Below are positions 24,688 through 32,206 of a DNA stretch of 36,831 bases, piece by piece (positions within the stretch are counted from its first letter, which is position 1; each line of letters opens with the position of its first letter). This stretch comes from Comamonadaceae bacterium (GTDB taxonomy: Bacteria; Pseudomonadota; Gammaproteobacteria; Burkholderiales; Burkholderiaceae_C): contig JAHFQI010000014.1 in assembly GCA_023259355.1 (NCBI GenBank), positions 1 to 36,831 of the forward strand, in the 5' to 3' direction. Position numbers and translations under genes: made by a program. The notes under the pieces were generated by a model. The model was not told where the DNA came from. It saw only the letters and a program-made list of their open reading frames with translations, and made no database searches.

Positions 24688-26133
24688 TCAGGTGCCGATG
24701 CGCTCGCGGTGTTGCGTGATGTCCAGACCGGTCTGCTCGCCGGCCTCGTCCACCCGCAGGCCAATGACTTTCCCGATCAGCAGCAGCAGCGCGGCACTGA
24801 CCACGCCGCTGTAGATCAGGACCGCGAACGTCGCCACGGCCTGCGTGAAGACACTGCCCTGCGCGCCCGACACCGCCGGGCTGGCGAGCAGCCCGGTCAG
24901 CAAGGCCCCCACGATGCCGCCGATGCCGTGCACGCCGAACACGTCCAGCGAGTCGTCGGCCCCGAGCAGCCGCTTCAGGCCGGTGGCGCCCCAATAGCAG
25001 GCCAGGCCGGCGCCGCCGCCGAACACCACCGCCGCGGCCGGCGTCACGAAACCGGCCGCGGGCGTGATCGCGACCAGCCCCGCCACCAGCCCCGAGCACA
25101 GGCCCAGCAACGAAGGCCGCCGGCGCACCACCCACTCGGCGAGCATCCAGGCCATGGCGCCGGCCGCCGCGGCAATGTGCGTCACCAGCATGGCCAGTCC
25201 GGCGCGCCCGTCGGCGGCCACGGCCGAGCCGGCGTTGAAACCGAACCAGCCCACCCACAGCAATCCGGCGCCGGCCATGGTCAGGCCCAGGTTGAACGGC
25301 TCGAAGGGCTCGCGGCCGTAGCCGCGCCGGGGCCCCAGGACATACGCACACACCAGCCCGGCAACGCCGGCGTTGACGTGCACCACCGTGCCGCCGGCAA
25401 AGTCCAGCGCGCCCATCTGCGCGATCCAGCCGCCCGGCTCCCAGACCCAGTGCGCCACCGGCGCATACACCAGCAGCGACCACAGGCCCACGAACCAGAC
25501 CATGGCGGAGAACTTCATGCGCTCGACGAACGCCCCCACGATCAGCGCCGGCGTGATGATGGCGAAGGTCAGCTGGAACATCGCGTACACCGACTCCGGA
25601 ATGTTCGGCGCGATGTGGCTCACCGACACCTTGCCGGCCTCCTTCAGGTAATCCAGCCCCTCGAACCAGAAGCGGCTGCTGCCGCCGAGCCAGCCGCTGC
25701 CCGGCGTGAAGGCCAGCGAATAGCCGAGCATGAACCAGAGCAGGCTCACCAGCGCGGCAACCGCCACCACGGTGGCCATGGTGTTGATGACGCTTTTCTT
25801 GCGCACCATGCCGCCGTAGAACAAGGCGATGCCCGGCAGCGTCATGAGCAGCACCAGGGCCGTGGAGGTCATCATCCAGGCGGTGTCGGCGCCATTGAGG
25901 CTGGCCTGCGGCACCAGCCCCGGCCGCGTGAGCGGTGCGGGCACCGGCGGTGCAACGACAGGCGGCGCCACGACCAGGGCCGCGGGGGCGGGTGCCGCGG
26001 CAGCCCCCATCGCCGCGATCGCAGGCGGTGCAACCGGCACCGACAGGGACTCGGCGGACTGTGCCCAGGCGGCACTGCCCATCACCACGACACACACCCA
26101 CGCGACCACCGGCCGCCAGACTGCCTTGCGCAT
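24688..26133 (-). CDS. amt: Ammonium transporter (Amt family)
   Basis: A 481-residue inner-membrane channel for ammonium, start MRKAVWRPVVAWVCVVVMGS (ATG 26133, AGGAA upstream); the track adds 49 residues. A cleavable signal peptide ends near AWAQS, followed by an unusual 45-residue Ala/Pro/Val-rich segment before the first Amt helix (ADTAWMMTSTALVLLMTLPG). The pore histidines lie in GGTVVHVNAG and GVHGIGGIVGAL; the signature DFAGGTVVHVNAGVAGLVCA is intact. The C-terminal tail is GLRVDEAGEQTGLDITQHRE, the region GlnK binds in homologues. A sigma-54 promoter and NtrC-like site lie upstream. No glnK is adjacent. Confidence 0.95.
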   Translation of the reverse strand: MRKAVWRPVVAWVCVVVMGSAAWAQSAESLSVPVAPPAIAAMGAAAAPAPAALVVAPPVVAPPVPAPLTRPGLVPQASLNGADTAWMMTSTALVLLMTLPGIALFYGGMVRKKSVINTMATVVAVAALVSLLWFMLGYSLAFTPGSGWLGGSSRFWFEGLDYLKEAGKVSVSHIAPNIPESVYAMFQLTFAIITPALIVGAFVERMKFSAMVWFVGLWSLLVYAPVAHWVWEPGGWIAQMGALDFAGGTVVHVNAGVAGLVCAYVLGPRRGYGREPFEPFNLGLTMAGAGLLWVGWFGFNAGSAVAADGRAGLAMLVTHIAAAAGAMAWMLAEWVVRRRPSLLGLCSGLVAGLVAITPAAGFVTPAAAVVFGGGAGLACYWGATGLKRLLGADDSLDVFGVHGIGGIVGALLTGLLASPAVSGAQGSVFTQAVATFAVLIYSGVVSAALLLLIGKVIGLRVDEAGEQTGLDITQHRERIGT

Positions 26134-26168
26134 ATTTGTTCCTGTTGAGCTTCCAACCCGTTGCTCAG

Positions 26169-26184
26169 TGCAAACCCTATGCCA
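26169..26184 (-). promoter_or_regulatory. Sigma-54 (-24/-12) promoter of amt
   Basis: The minus strand reads TGGCATAGGGTTTGCA, matching TGGCA-N6-TTGCA with correct -24/-12 spacing. The predicted start of transcription is near 26158, about 25 bases before the amt ATG. It fits nitrogen-limitation control and the NtrC-like site about 115-130 bases upstream. Confidence 0.75.
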
Positions 26185-26273
26185 ACCCATTTGGTGTCTT
26201 CCGGCCCCTTGAGGCCCGTCAAATGCACGTTTGCGGAACGAAGGCGTACCAGAAGGGCGCGGGAAATCCCTGA

Positions 26274-26290
26274 TGCACAAAACGAGTGCG
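26274..26290 (-). promoter_or_regulatory. NtrC-binding site candidate upstream of amt
   Basis: TGCAC-AAAACGA-GTGCG is a near-perfect match to the NtrC dyad TGCAC-N7-GTGCA (one mismatch at the last base). It lies about 115-130 bases upstream of the predicted amt start of transcription, a normal enhancer distance. Confidence 0.65.
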
Positions 26291-26438
26291 CCCCTTTACA
26301 GTTCGGCCACTCGCAAACGGGCTCAGGCCCGTCACGCAGAGGGACCGAGGAGACACTCCCAACTATCAAAACATTTTTATCAGGCGTCCGTTCGAGACGT
26401 TTTCAAAGGCGCCGCACTCCGGCGCCTTTTCTTTTTTT
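26291..26438 (+). ncRNA. Candidate small RNA or leader with orphan terminator
   Basis: Part of the 26134-26523 gene-free stretch. No protein-coding gene on the plus strand lies upstream, yet a strong plus-strand terminator ends here. Within it are a GGGC-TCAG-GCCC hairpin (about 26319-26330), a possible hairpin around CGTCCGTTCGAGACG (26387-26401), and an unpaired AT-rich stretch (CAACTATCAAAACATTTTTA). The 5' end is unknown; no clear promoter is seen. It could be a small RNA or the 5' leader of the TSUP gene. No known RNA family was recognised. Confidence 0.35.
26405..26438 (+). terminator. Plus-strand intrinsic terminator upstream of the TSUP permease gene
   Basis: AAAGGCGCC (26405-26413) pairs with GGCGCCTTT (26421-26429) around CGCACTC-like loop bases, followed by a T-rich run (TTTTCTTTTTTT). 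It is oriented for plus-strand transcripts, although the gene to its left (amt) runs on the minus strand. Confidence 0.75.
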
Positions 26439-26523
26439 AGGCTCAAAATCCGCCAATTACACGGGCAGGACTGCCTTCATTGCTACATAGTTGATAGCGA
26501 TCTGGAATGCGACAATGCCCGCC

Positions 26524-27288
26524 ATGGAACTCCTGATCGTCTCGCTGGCCTCGCTGCTGGCCGGCCTGGTGGATTCGATCGTGGGCGGAGGCGGGTTGAT
26601 CCTGGTCCCCGCGCTGTTCGCAACCTTCCCAGCGGCCCACCCCGCCACACTGTTCGGCACCAACAAAAGCGCCTCGGTCTGGGGAACGGCCATCGCCACC
26701 GCCCAGTACAGCCGCCGCGTGCAGATGCGCTGGGCGGCACTGCTGCCGGCCGCTGCTGCCGGATTTGCCGGTTCGTTCTCGGGCGCCTGGGTGGTCACGG
26801 TGATCGATCCGGGCTTTTTGCGCCGGCTGCTGCCCTTCATCCTGCTGGCCGTGCTGGGCTACACGCTGGCCCGAAAGGAGCTGGGCCGCACCCATGCGCC
26901 GCGCTTCGGCGGCAACCACGAGGTGGCCGTTGCCAGCGCGATCGGCCTGGCCATCGGTTTCTATGACGGGTTCTTCGGTCCCGGCACCGGCAGCTTCCTG
27001 GTGTTTCTGTTCGTGCGCTTGCTGGGCTACGACTTCCTGAACGCCTCCGCCTCCGCCAAGCTGATCAACACCGCCACCAACCTGGCCGCGCTGATCCTGT
27101 TCGCCCTCAAGGGCCATGTGTGGTGGCACTTCGCGCTGGCCATGGCGCTGGCCAACGTGGCCGGCAGCCTGATCGGCACGCGCCTGGCCCTGAAACACGG
27201 CGCCGGCTTCGTGCGCGGCGTGTTCATCGTGGTGGTGACGGCGCTGATCGTGAAGACGGGGTACGACGCTTTCCTGCGGGGCGCGTGA
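26524..27288 (+). CDS. TSUP (TauE/SafE) family permease
   Basis: A roughly 254-residue inner-membrane protein. MELLIVSLASLLAGLVDSIV followed by GGGGLILVPALFATFP is the family N-terminus, and the second repeat carries GFYDGFFGPGTGSFLVFLF. About eight membrane segments are seen. Relatives export or import sulfite, sulfoacetate, taurine or other organic anions; the substrate here is unknown. Start choice: ATG 26524 gives the conserved N-terminus, while ATG 26515 (MPAM...) has a weak GGA 8 bases upstream; the track's TTG 26491 is less likely. It is convergent with alr, with 37 bases between stops. Confidence 0.9.
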   Translation: MELLIVSLASLLAGLVDSIVGGGGLILVPALFATFPAAHPATLFGTNKSASVWGTAIATAQYSRRVQMRWAALLPAAAAGFAGSFSGAWVVTVIDPGFLRRLLPFILLAVLGYTLARKELGRTHAPRFGGNHEVAVASAIGLAIGFYDGFFGPGTGSFLVFLFVRLLGYDFLNASASAKLINTATNLAALILFALKGHVWWHFALAMALANVAGSLIGTRLALKHGAGFVRGVFIVVVTALIVKTGYDAFLRGA

Positions 27289-27325
27289 TCGCCTGGGCCG
27301 GGGATCCCGGGACCCCGGTTGCCCG

Positions 27326-28453
27326 CTACGCCGTGATCACCGGCACCCGCGGCGCCAGGGCGCACATGAGTTCATAACCCACGGTGCCGGCGGCGTGGGC
27401 CACCTCGTCGATCGGCAACACGCCGCCGTGGCGGCCGTGGCCCCACAGGGTGACCTCGCTGCCGAAGCCGGCCTCCACGCCCGCGTGGTCCAGGGGCGCC
27501 AGGTCCACGGCGATCATGTCCATGCTGACCCGGCCCACCGTGCGGGTGCGCACGCCGTTCACCAGCACCGGTGTGCCGGTGGGCGCCAGGCGCGGGTACC
27601 CATCGGCATAGCCGCAGGCGACGATGCCCACGCGCATGGGGCCATCGGCCGTGAAACTGGAGCCATAACCCACGGTGTCACCGACGCTCAGCGCCTGCGT
27701 GGCCAGCAGCTTCGCGGCCAGCGTCATGGTCGGCTGCAAATCCCAGTGCGCGATGTCGTGCTCAGGGAAGTCGGGCGCGCTGCCATAGACGGCGATACCG
27801 GGGCGAATCCAGTCGGCCGCGACGCGCAGGCCCTCTGAGCCGGCTGGCCCGTCGCCGGTATGGCGCAGCGTGGCGGCGCTGTTGGACAACGTGCGCTCGC
27901 CCGGCAGATCCTGCGTGACGGCGGTGAACACGACCATCTGCGCCGCGATGCCGCGCGGTCCGTCGGCGTCGCTGAAGTGCGTCATGAGTGAAATCTCATC
28001 CACTTGCGGCAGCGCGTTCAGCCGCGTCCAGGCGGCACGAAAACGCGGCGGCGTGAAACCCAGGCGGTTCATGCCGGAGTTCATCTTGAGGAAGACGCGG
28101 TGCGGCTGGTGCGTCTTGTGGGTGGCGAGCATGTCGATCTGCTCGTCGCAGTGCACGGTGTGCCAGAGGTTCAGGCGCGAGCACAGCTCCAGGTCGCGCG
28201 GCTCGAACACACCCTCGAGCAGCAGGATGGGGCCGCGCCAGCCGAGTGCGCGCACACGTTCGGCCTCGTTCAAATCGAGCAGCGCAAAACCGTCGGCCCC
28301 GCGCAGCCCCTCAAAGACGCGCTCGATGCCATGCCCGTAGGCGTCGGCCTTGACCACGGCCCAGGCGCGCGCGTCGGGCGCGGCGGCACGGGTCCGCGCA
28401 AGGTTGTGGCGCAGGGCGTCGGTGTGGATGGTGGCCAGGATGGGGCGGGGCAT
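27326..28453 (-). CDS. alr: Alanine racemase
   Basis: A 375-residue PLP enzyme interconverting L- and D-alanine for peptidoglycan. The start is [20 protein letters not shown] (ATG 28453); the track adds 37 residues. PLP Lys35 is in [10 protein letters not shown] and the second catalytic base Tyr263 in [35 protein letters not shown] and [13 protein letters not shown] are all diagnostic. The length is normal. It is divergent from lplT across 148 bases. Confidence 0.97.
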   Translation of the reverse strand: MPRPILATIHTDALRHNLARTRAAAPDARAWAVVKADAYGHGIERVFEGLRGADGFALLDLNEAERVRALGWRGPILLLEGVFEPRDLELCSRLNLWHTVHCDEQIDMLATHKTHQPHRVFLKMNSGMNRLGFTPPRFRAAWTRLNALPQVDEISLMTHFSDADGPRGIAAQMVVFTAVTQDLPGERTLSNSAATLRHTGDGPAGSEGLRVAADWIRPGIAVYGSAPDFPEHDIAHWDLQPTMTLAAKLLATQALSVGDTVGYGSSFTADGPMRVGIVACGYADGYPRLAPTGTPVLVNGVRTRTVGRVSMDMIAVDLAPLDHAGVEAGFGSEVTLWGHGRHGGVLPIDEVAHAAGTVGYELMCALAPRVPVITA

Positions 28454-28601
28454 GTGGGCGGCTTGCGAGCGGTGATGCGCCCGATTTTGGCACCTGGACC
28501 GGCGGTTTTCCGAGGGGGTGGCGTGATATAACGCGCTGTCATCCGGAGACACCTTGCCAATCACAAGCCATCAGCACGGCTGATGCATAAAACAACAGTT
28601 C

Positions 28602-29885
28602 ATGAAGCGCGGTTTTTACACCATCATGTCGGCGCAGTTCTTCAGCTCGCTGGCTGACAACGCGCTATTTGTCGCCGCCGTGGAGCTTCTCAAGTCCGGG
28701 GGCGCCGCCGAATGGCAGCGTGCCGCCCTGGTGCCGATGTTTGCCTTGTTCTATGTGATCCTGGCGCCGTTTGTCGGCGCTTTCGCCGATGCGCGGCCCA
28801 AAGGACAGGTGATGTTCATCAGCAACGCGATCAAGGTCGTGGGCTGCCTGATGATGCTGTTTGGCACGCACCCGCTCATGGCCTACGCCATCGTCGGGCT
28901 GGGCGCGGCCGCTTATTCACCCGCCAAGTACGGCATCCTCACCGAACTGCTGCCGGCGTCCCAGCTGGTCAAGGCCAACGGCTGGATCGAGGGGCTGACG
29001 ATTGCCTCCATCATCCTGGGCGTGCTGCTCGGCGGCCAGCTGGTCGGCCATTCGATTTCCAGCTCGCTGCTCTCGTTTGATTTCCCCATGATCAACACCG
29101 GCATCGACACAGCGCCCGAGGCGGCGATTTCGCTGCTGATCTTCATCTACGCGCTGGCCGCCTGGTTCAACACCCGCATCCCCGACACCGGCGTCGAAAT
29201 GCGGGCCATGCCGCGCAGCAAGCTGGACCTGCTGCCCGACTTCTGGCGCTGCAACACACGGCTCTGGCAAGACAAGCTGGGGCAGATCTCGCTGGCCACC
29301 ACGACGCTGTTCTGGGGTGTCTCGGGCAACCTGCGCTACATCGTGCTGGCCTGGAGCGCGGCGGCGCTGGGCTACAGCACCACGCAGGCGTCGTCGCTGG
29401 TGGGCGTGGTGGCCATCGGCACCGCGGTGGGCGCGGTGGTGGCCTCGATGCGCATGCGGCTGGAGATGGCCCCGTCCGTCATGCCGATGGGCATTGCGAT
29501 GGGGCTGCTGGTGATCGGCATGAACTTCATCAACAACGTCTGGGTGGCCGCGCCGTTCCTGATCCTGCTGGGCGCGCTCGGCGGCTTCCTGGTGGTGCCC
29601 ATGAACGCCCTGCTGCAGCACCGCGGCCACAACCTGATGGGCGCGGGCCGCTCGATCGCGGTGCAGAACTTCAACGAACAGGCCTGCATCCTGGGCCTGG
29701 GCGGGCTCTACAGCCTGTCCACCGGGCTGGGCCTGTCGGCCTTCGGCGCCATCACAGTCTTTGGCGTGGTGGTCGCGGGGTTCATGTGGCTGATCAAGCG
29801 CTGGCACGCGCGCAATCTCGCCGAGGACGGCGAGGAAGTCGAGCACCTGCTCGACATCGCCCGCAACGACAACCTCCACGGGTGA
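28602..29885 (+). CDS. lplT: Lysophospholipid transporter LplT
   Basis: A 427-residue MFS protein of the LplT family, which flips lysophospholipids across the inner membrane for reacylation. MKRGFYTIMSAQFFSSLADNALF, FADARPKGQVMFISNAIKVV (loop 2-3) and GLGAAAYSPAKYGILTELLP are the family hallmarks. About 12 membrane helices are present. No Aas acyltransferase domain is fused and none is adjacent, unlike enterobacterial lplT-aas. A possible -10 (TATAAC) lies upstream near 28527. It precedes a DMT permease by 40 bases, perhaps in one operon. Confidence 0.94.
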   Translation: MKRGFYTIMSAQFFSSLADNALFVAAVELLKSGGAAEWQRAALVPMFALFYVILAPFVGAFADARPKGQVMFISNAIKVVGCLMMLFGTHPLMAYAIVGLGAAAYSPAKYGILTELLPASQLVKANGWIEGLTIASIILGVLLGGQLVGHSISSSLLSFDFPMINTGIDTAPEAAISLLIFIYALAAWFNTRIPDTGVEMRAMPRSKLDLLPDFWRCNTRLWQDKLGQISLATTTLFWGVSGNLRYIVLAWSAAALGYSTTQASSLVGVVAIGTAVGAVVASMRMRLEMAPSVMPMGIAMGLLVIGMNFINNVWVAAPFLILLGALGGFLVVPMNALLQHRGHNLMGAGRSIAVQNFNEQACILGLGGLYSLSTGLGLSAFGAITVFGVVVAGFMWLIKRWHARNLAEDGEEVEHLLDIARNDNLHG

Positions 29886-29925
29886 GGCCGGCGCCCCGCA
29901 CGGCGGAGTCCGGGAGTGTCATCTC

Positions 29926-30801
29926 ATGCGCCAGCTTCTTCCCGCGCTCGCCCTGCTGCTGAATGCCCTGGTCTGGGGCGTGTCGTGGTGGCCGTTCCGG
30001 CGACTGGAAGCGCAGGGCGTGCACCCGCTGTGGGCCACGGCGATGGTCTACGGATTTTCGCTGCTGTGTCTGCTGGCCTGGCGGCCCGGCGCGTGGCGCG
30101 GTCTGGCCGTGCACCCGGCCTTGTGGGCGCTGATGCTGGCATCGGGCCTGACCAATGTGGGTTTCAACTGGGCCGTGACAGCGGGCGATGTGGTGCGTGT
30201 GGTGCTGCTGTTCTACCTGATGCCCGCGTGGTCGATCCTGCTGGCCTGGTGGCTGCTCGGCGAAAAGCCGACCGCCGGCTCGCTGCTGCGCCTGGTGCTG
30301 GCCCTGGCGGGCGTGATGGTCGTGCTCAAGACACCGGACTCCCCCTGGCCCCTGCCCGAAACCGCGGCCGATGCACTGGCGCTGATGGGCGGCTTCAGCT
30401 TCGCGCTGACCAATGTGCTGTTGCGCAAGCTGGAGGCGACCCCGGACGCGGCGCGTGCGATGGCGATGTTCGCCGGCGGCGCGATCTTGGCCGCTGGCGT
30501 GGCCCTGGCCGGCGCGGGACAGGGCCTGGTGCCGCTGCCCGCGATGTCGGCGGCGTGGCTGCCACTGGCGCTGGGCCTCGGCGCGGCATTTCTGGCGGGC
30601 AATCTGGCGCTGCAGTACGGCGCAGCGCGCCTGGCGGCGCAGACCACCGCCCTGGTCATGCTGTCGGAGGTGGTTTTCGCGAGTGTCTCGGCCCTGCTGC
30701 TGGGCGCGGCCGACCTGAGCGGCCGCACCCTGGCCGGCGGCGGCCTGATCGTGCTGGCCGCCCTGTGGGCCGCCTGGCCGTCACGCCGCGAGCCGGCTTG
30801 A
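29926..30801 (+). CDS. DMT superfamily (EamA) permease
   Basis: A 291-residue inner-membrane protein with ten predicted helices in two EamA repeats. MRQLLPALALLLNALVWGVS at the N-terminus and LFYLMPAWSILLAWWLLGEK at the end of repeat one are typical; repeat two ends TTALVMLSEVVFASVSALLL. Members export metabolites such as amino acids; the substrate cannot be assigned. The last 21 bases overlap the end of the convergent receiver-like gene. It lies 40 bases after lplT. Confidence 0.92.
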   Translation: MRQLLPALALLLNALVWGVSWWPFRRLEAQGVHPLWATAMVYGFSLLCLLAWRPGAWRGLAVHPALWALMLASGLTNVGFNWAVTAGDVVRVVLLFYLMPAWSILLAWWLLGEKPTAGSLLRLVLALAGVMVVLKTPDSPWPLPETAADALALMGGFSFALTNVLLRKLEATPDAARAMAMFAGGAILAAGVALAGAGQGLVPLPAMSAAWLPLALGLGAAFLAGNLALQYGAARLAAQTTALVMLSEVVFASVSALLLGAADLSGRTLAGGGLIVLAALWAAWPSRREPA

Positions 30802-31962
30802 GGACTTGCCCAGCAGGTACTGCCGGAGCTTTTTCTTCCCGAGTGGCTTTTGCATCCACGCATCGCAACCGGCCAGCCACGCAAAAAAGCGGCGGAACAG
30901 GCTGCCCTCGCGGGCGATCACGACCAGCCGCGGATGGTGCCCAAACGCCAGGCTGCGCCGGCGCAGGGCGCGGCACAGCACCAGCGTGTCATCACCGAGC
31001 GACGGGTCATCGAGAAACACGAAGCCATAGTCCTGCGACGCCAGCCGGCCCAGCGCGACCTCGCCATTGGGCGCGTAATCCGCCCGATAGCCGAATTCGT
31101 GCAAGGCCCTTCTCAGGGAACCTTTCGCCACCCGCGCACCACCGACCAGCAGGATCGCCTGCGCCGATTCCGCGGCGGCAAGCGCCTGCGGCCCGGTGGG
31201 CGGGTCCGCCGCATCGGCAAAGATGCTGCTGGGGCCAAATGTGTCGGGCATCAGCGAAGGCGGCGATGGGGTCAAGGTCTCCGGTTCAACGCGCGGACCG
31301 GCGCTGCCCGAAGAGCCGGGTATCGGGACGCATGGCAGTGCCGCTTCCCGCGCGTCGCGCCAGAGCAGCACGCTGTGCTCGTCCACCAGGTCATATGCCG
31401 GTGAAGTCCCGGCCCGGGACGGCCGGAGCCGGGCCCGGCCTGCGGCCGTTGGTTCAAAAGGCCTCGTGACATCAAAGCCGTTGTAGGCGCCCGGCCCGGG
31501 TTCCAGCGGCATTTCCAGCGACGCGAACGCCACCGTGGCCGCAAAAGGCCGCGCCACGCCTGGTAACGGCGACGGCCCGGACTGACAGGGCGCGTCCGCC
31601 CGCACGACCCGTGTTTCCTGCCGGTGCGCGACCTTCTCGCGCCGCAGCGGCTTCAGGCGGTTCACGGCCTCGATCACGGCGTGCAGCCGGATCGGCCGCG
31701 ACAGCAAGGTCCAGCCCGTGCCGGCGTCCGCGTCGCCGATCAGCAGCACCGGGGCCGGCAACCTGCGGGCCTGGAGATCGCGCACGGTTTGCGCATCGTC
31801 CGCGTTGGCGATGATCACTTCGGCACGGTGCAGATCGTTCACCACCTCGTGGTGGGGCCTGCGGCCCGGATCTTTCAGAAACAGGGCTTCAAGCAGCGAC
31901 CGGTCAACCGGCGACAGTCCGACCAGGGTCAGACGACAAGGCAGGGGCATGGTCTGGGACAT
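30781..31962 (-). CDS. Receiver-linker-receiver protein with FxxTxxF motifs (paralogue 1)
   Basis: A 393-residue protein of no named family known to me. The track begins at TTG 31965; ATG 31962 is the better start. Residues 8-105 resemble a degenerate receiver domain (EVIIANADDAQTVRDLQ, VLLIGDADAGTGWTLLSRP). Residues 110-265 are a Pro-rich, probably disordered linker with FAATVAF (140-146) and FDVTRPF (163-169). Residues 268-385 are a receiver-like domain keeping an acidic pair at the phospho-acceptor position (VFLDDPSLG, D318/D319) and the KP lysine (AWMQKPL, K372). There is no output domain, signal peptide or membrane segment. The paralogue is 244 bases upstream on the same strand. A signalling or scaffold role is inferred. 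Confidence 0.8.
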   Translation of the reverse strand: MSQTMPLPCRLTLVGLSPVDRSLLEALFLKDPGRRPHHEVVNDLHRAEVIIANADDAQTVRDLQARRLPAPVLLIGDADAGTGWTLLSRPIRLHAVIEAVNRLKPLRREKVAHRQETRVVRADAPCQSGPSPLPGVARPFAATVAFASLEMPLEPGPGAYNGFDVTRPFEPTAAGRARLRPSRAGTSPAYDLVDEHSVLLWRDAREAALPCVPIPGSSGSAGPRVEPETLTPSPPSLMPDTFGPSSIFADAADPPTGPQALAAAESAQAILLVGGARVAKGSLRRALHEFGYRADYAPNGEVALGRLASQDYGFVFLDDPSLGDDTLVLCRALRRRSLAFGHHPRLVVIAREGSLFRRFFAWLAGCDAWMQKPLGKKKLRQYLLGKSSSRLAA

Positions 31963-32206
31963 CAATGTGAGGGCTCAAGGGCTGGCGCCAAGTCCGCTCG
32001 CAACGGCGTGGACGGGCGGTTCAATGCGTTGAATATCGCGCAGCCGCACCGGTGTGGTGCGTCTCACCCGAAAAAAAACCGCGAGAGTGCGTCAAATTCC
32101 GGTTCATGTGGCGCAAGAGCCTCGAAAACGAGAACTTTTTACCACATCACATTCGCCCAATGCCTGCAGAAACATGGCCCGCTGGCCGCGGCGCGAAACC
32201 GGACCG

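Noticed and set aside
31963-32206. Possible extra gene or small RNA between the two receiver-like genes
   Set aside because: No ORF with coding character and no hairpin plus T-run of convincing strength; a CTCGTTTTCGAG hairpin and a T8 run are too far apart.
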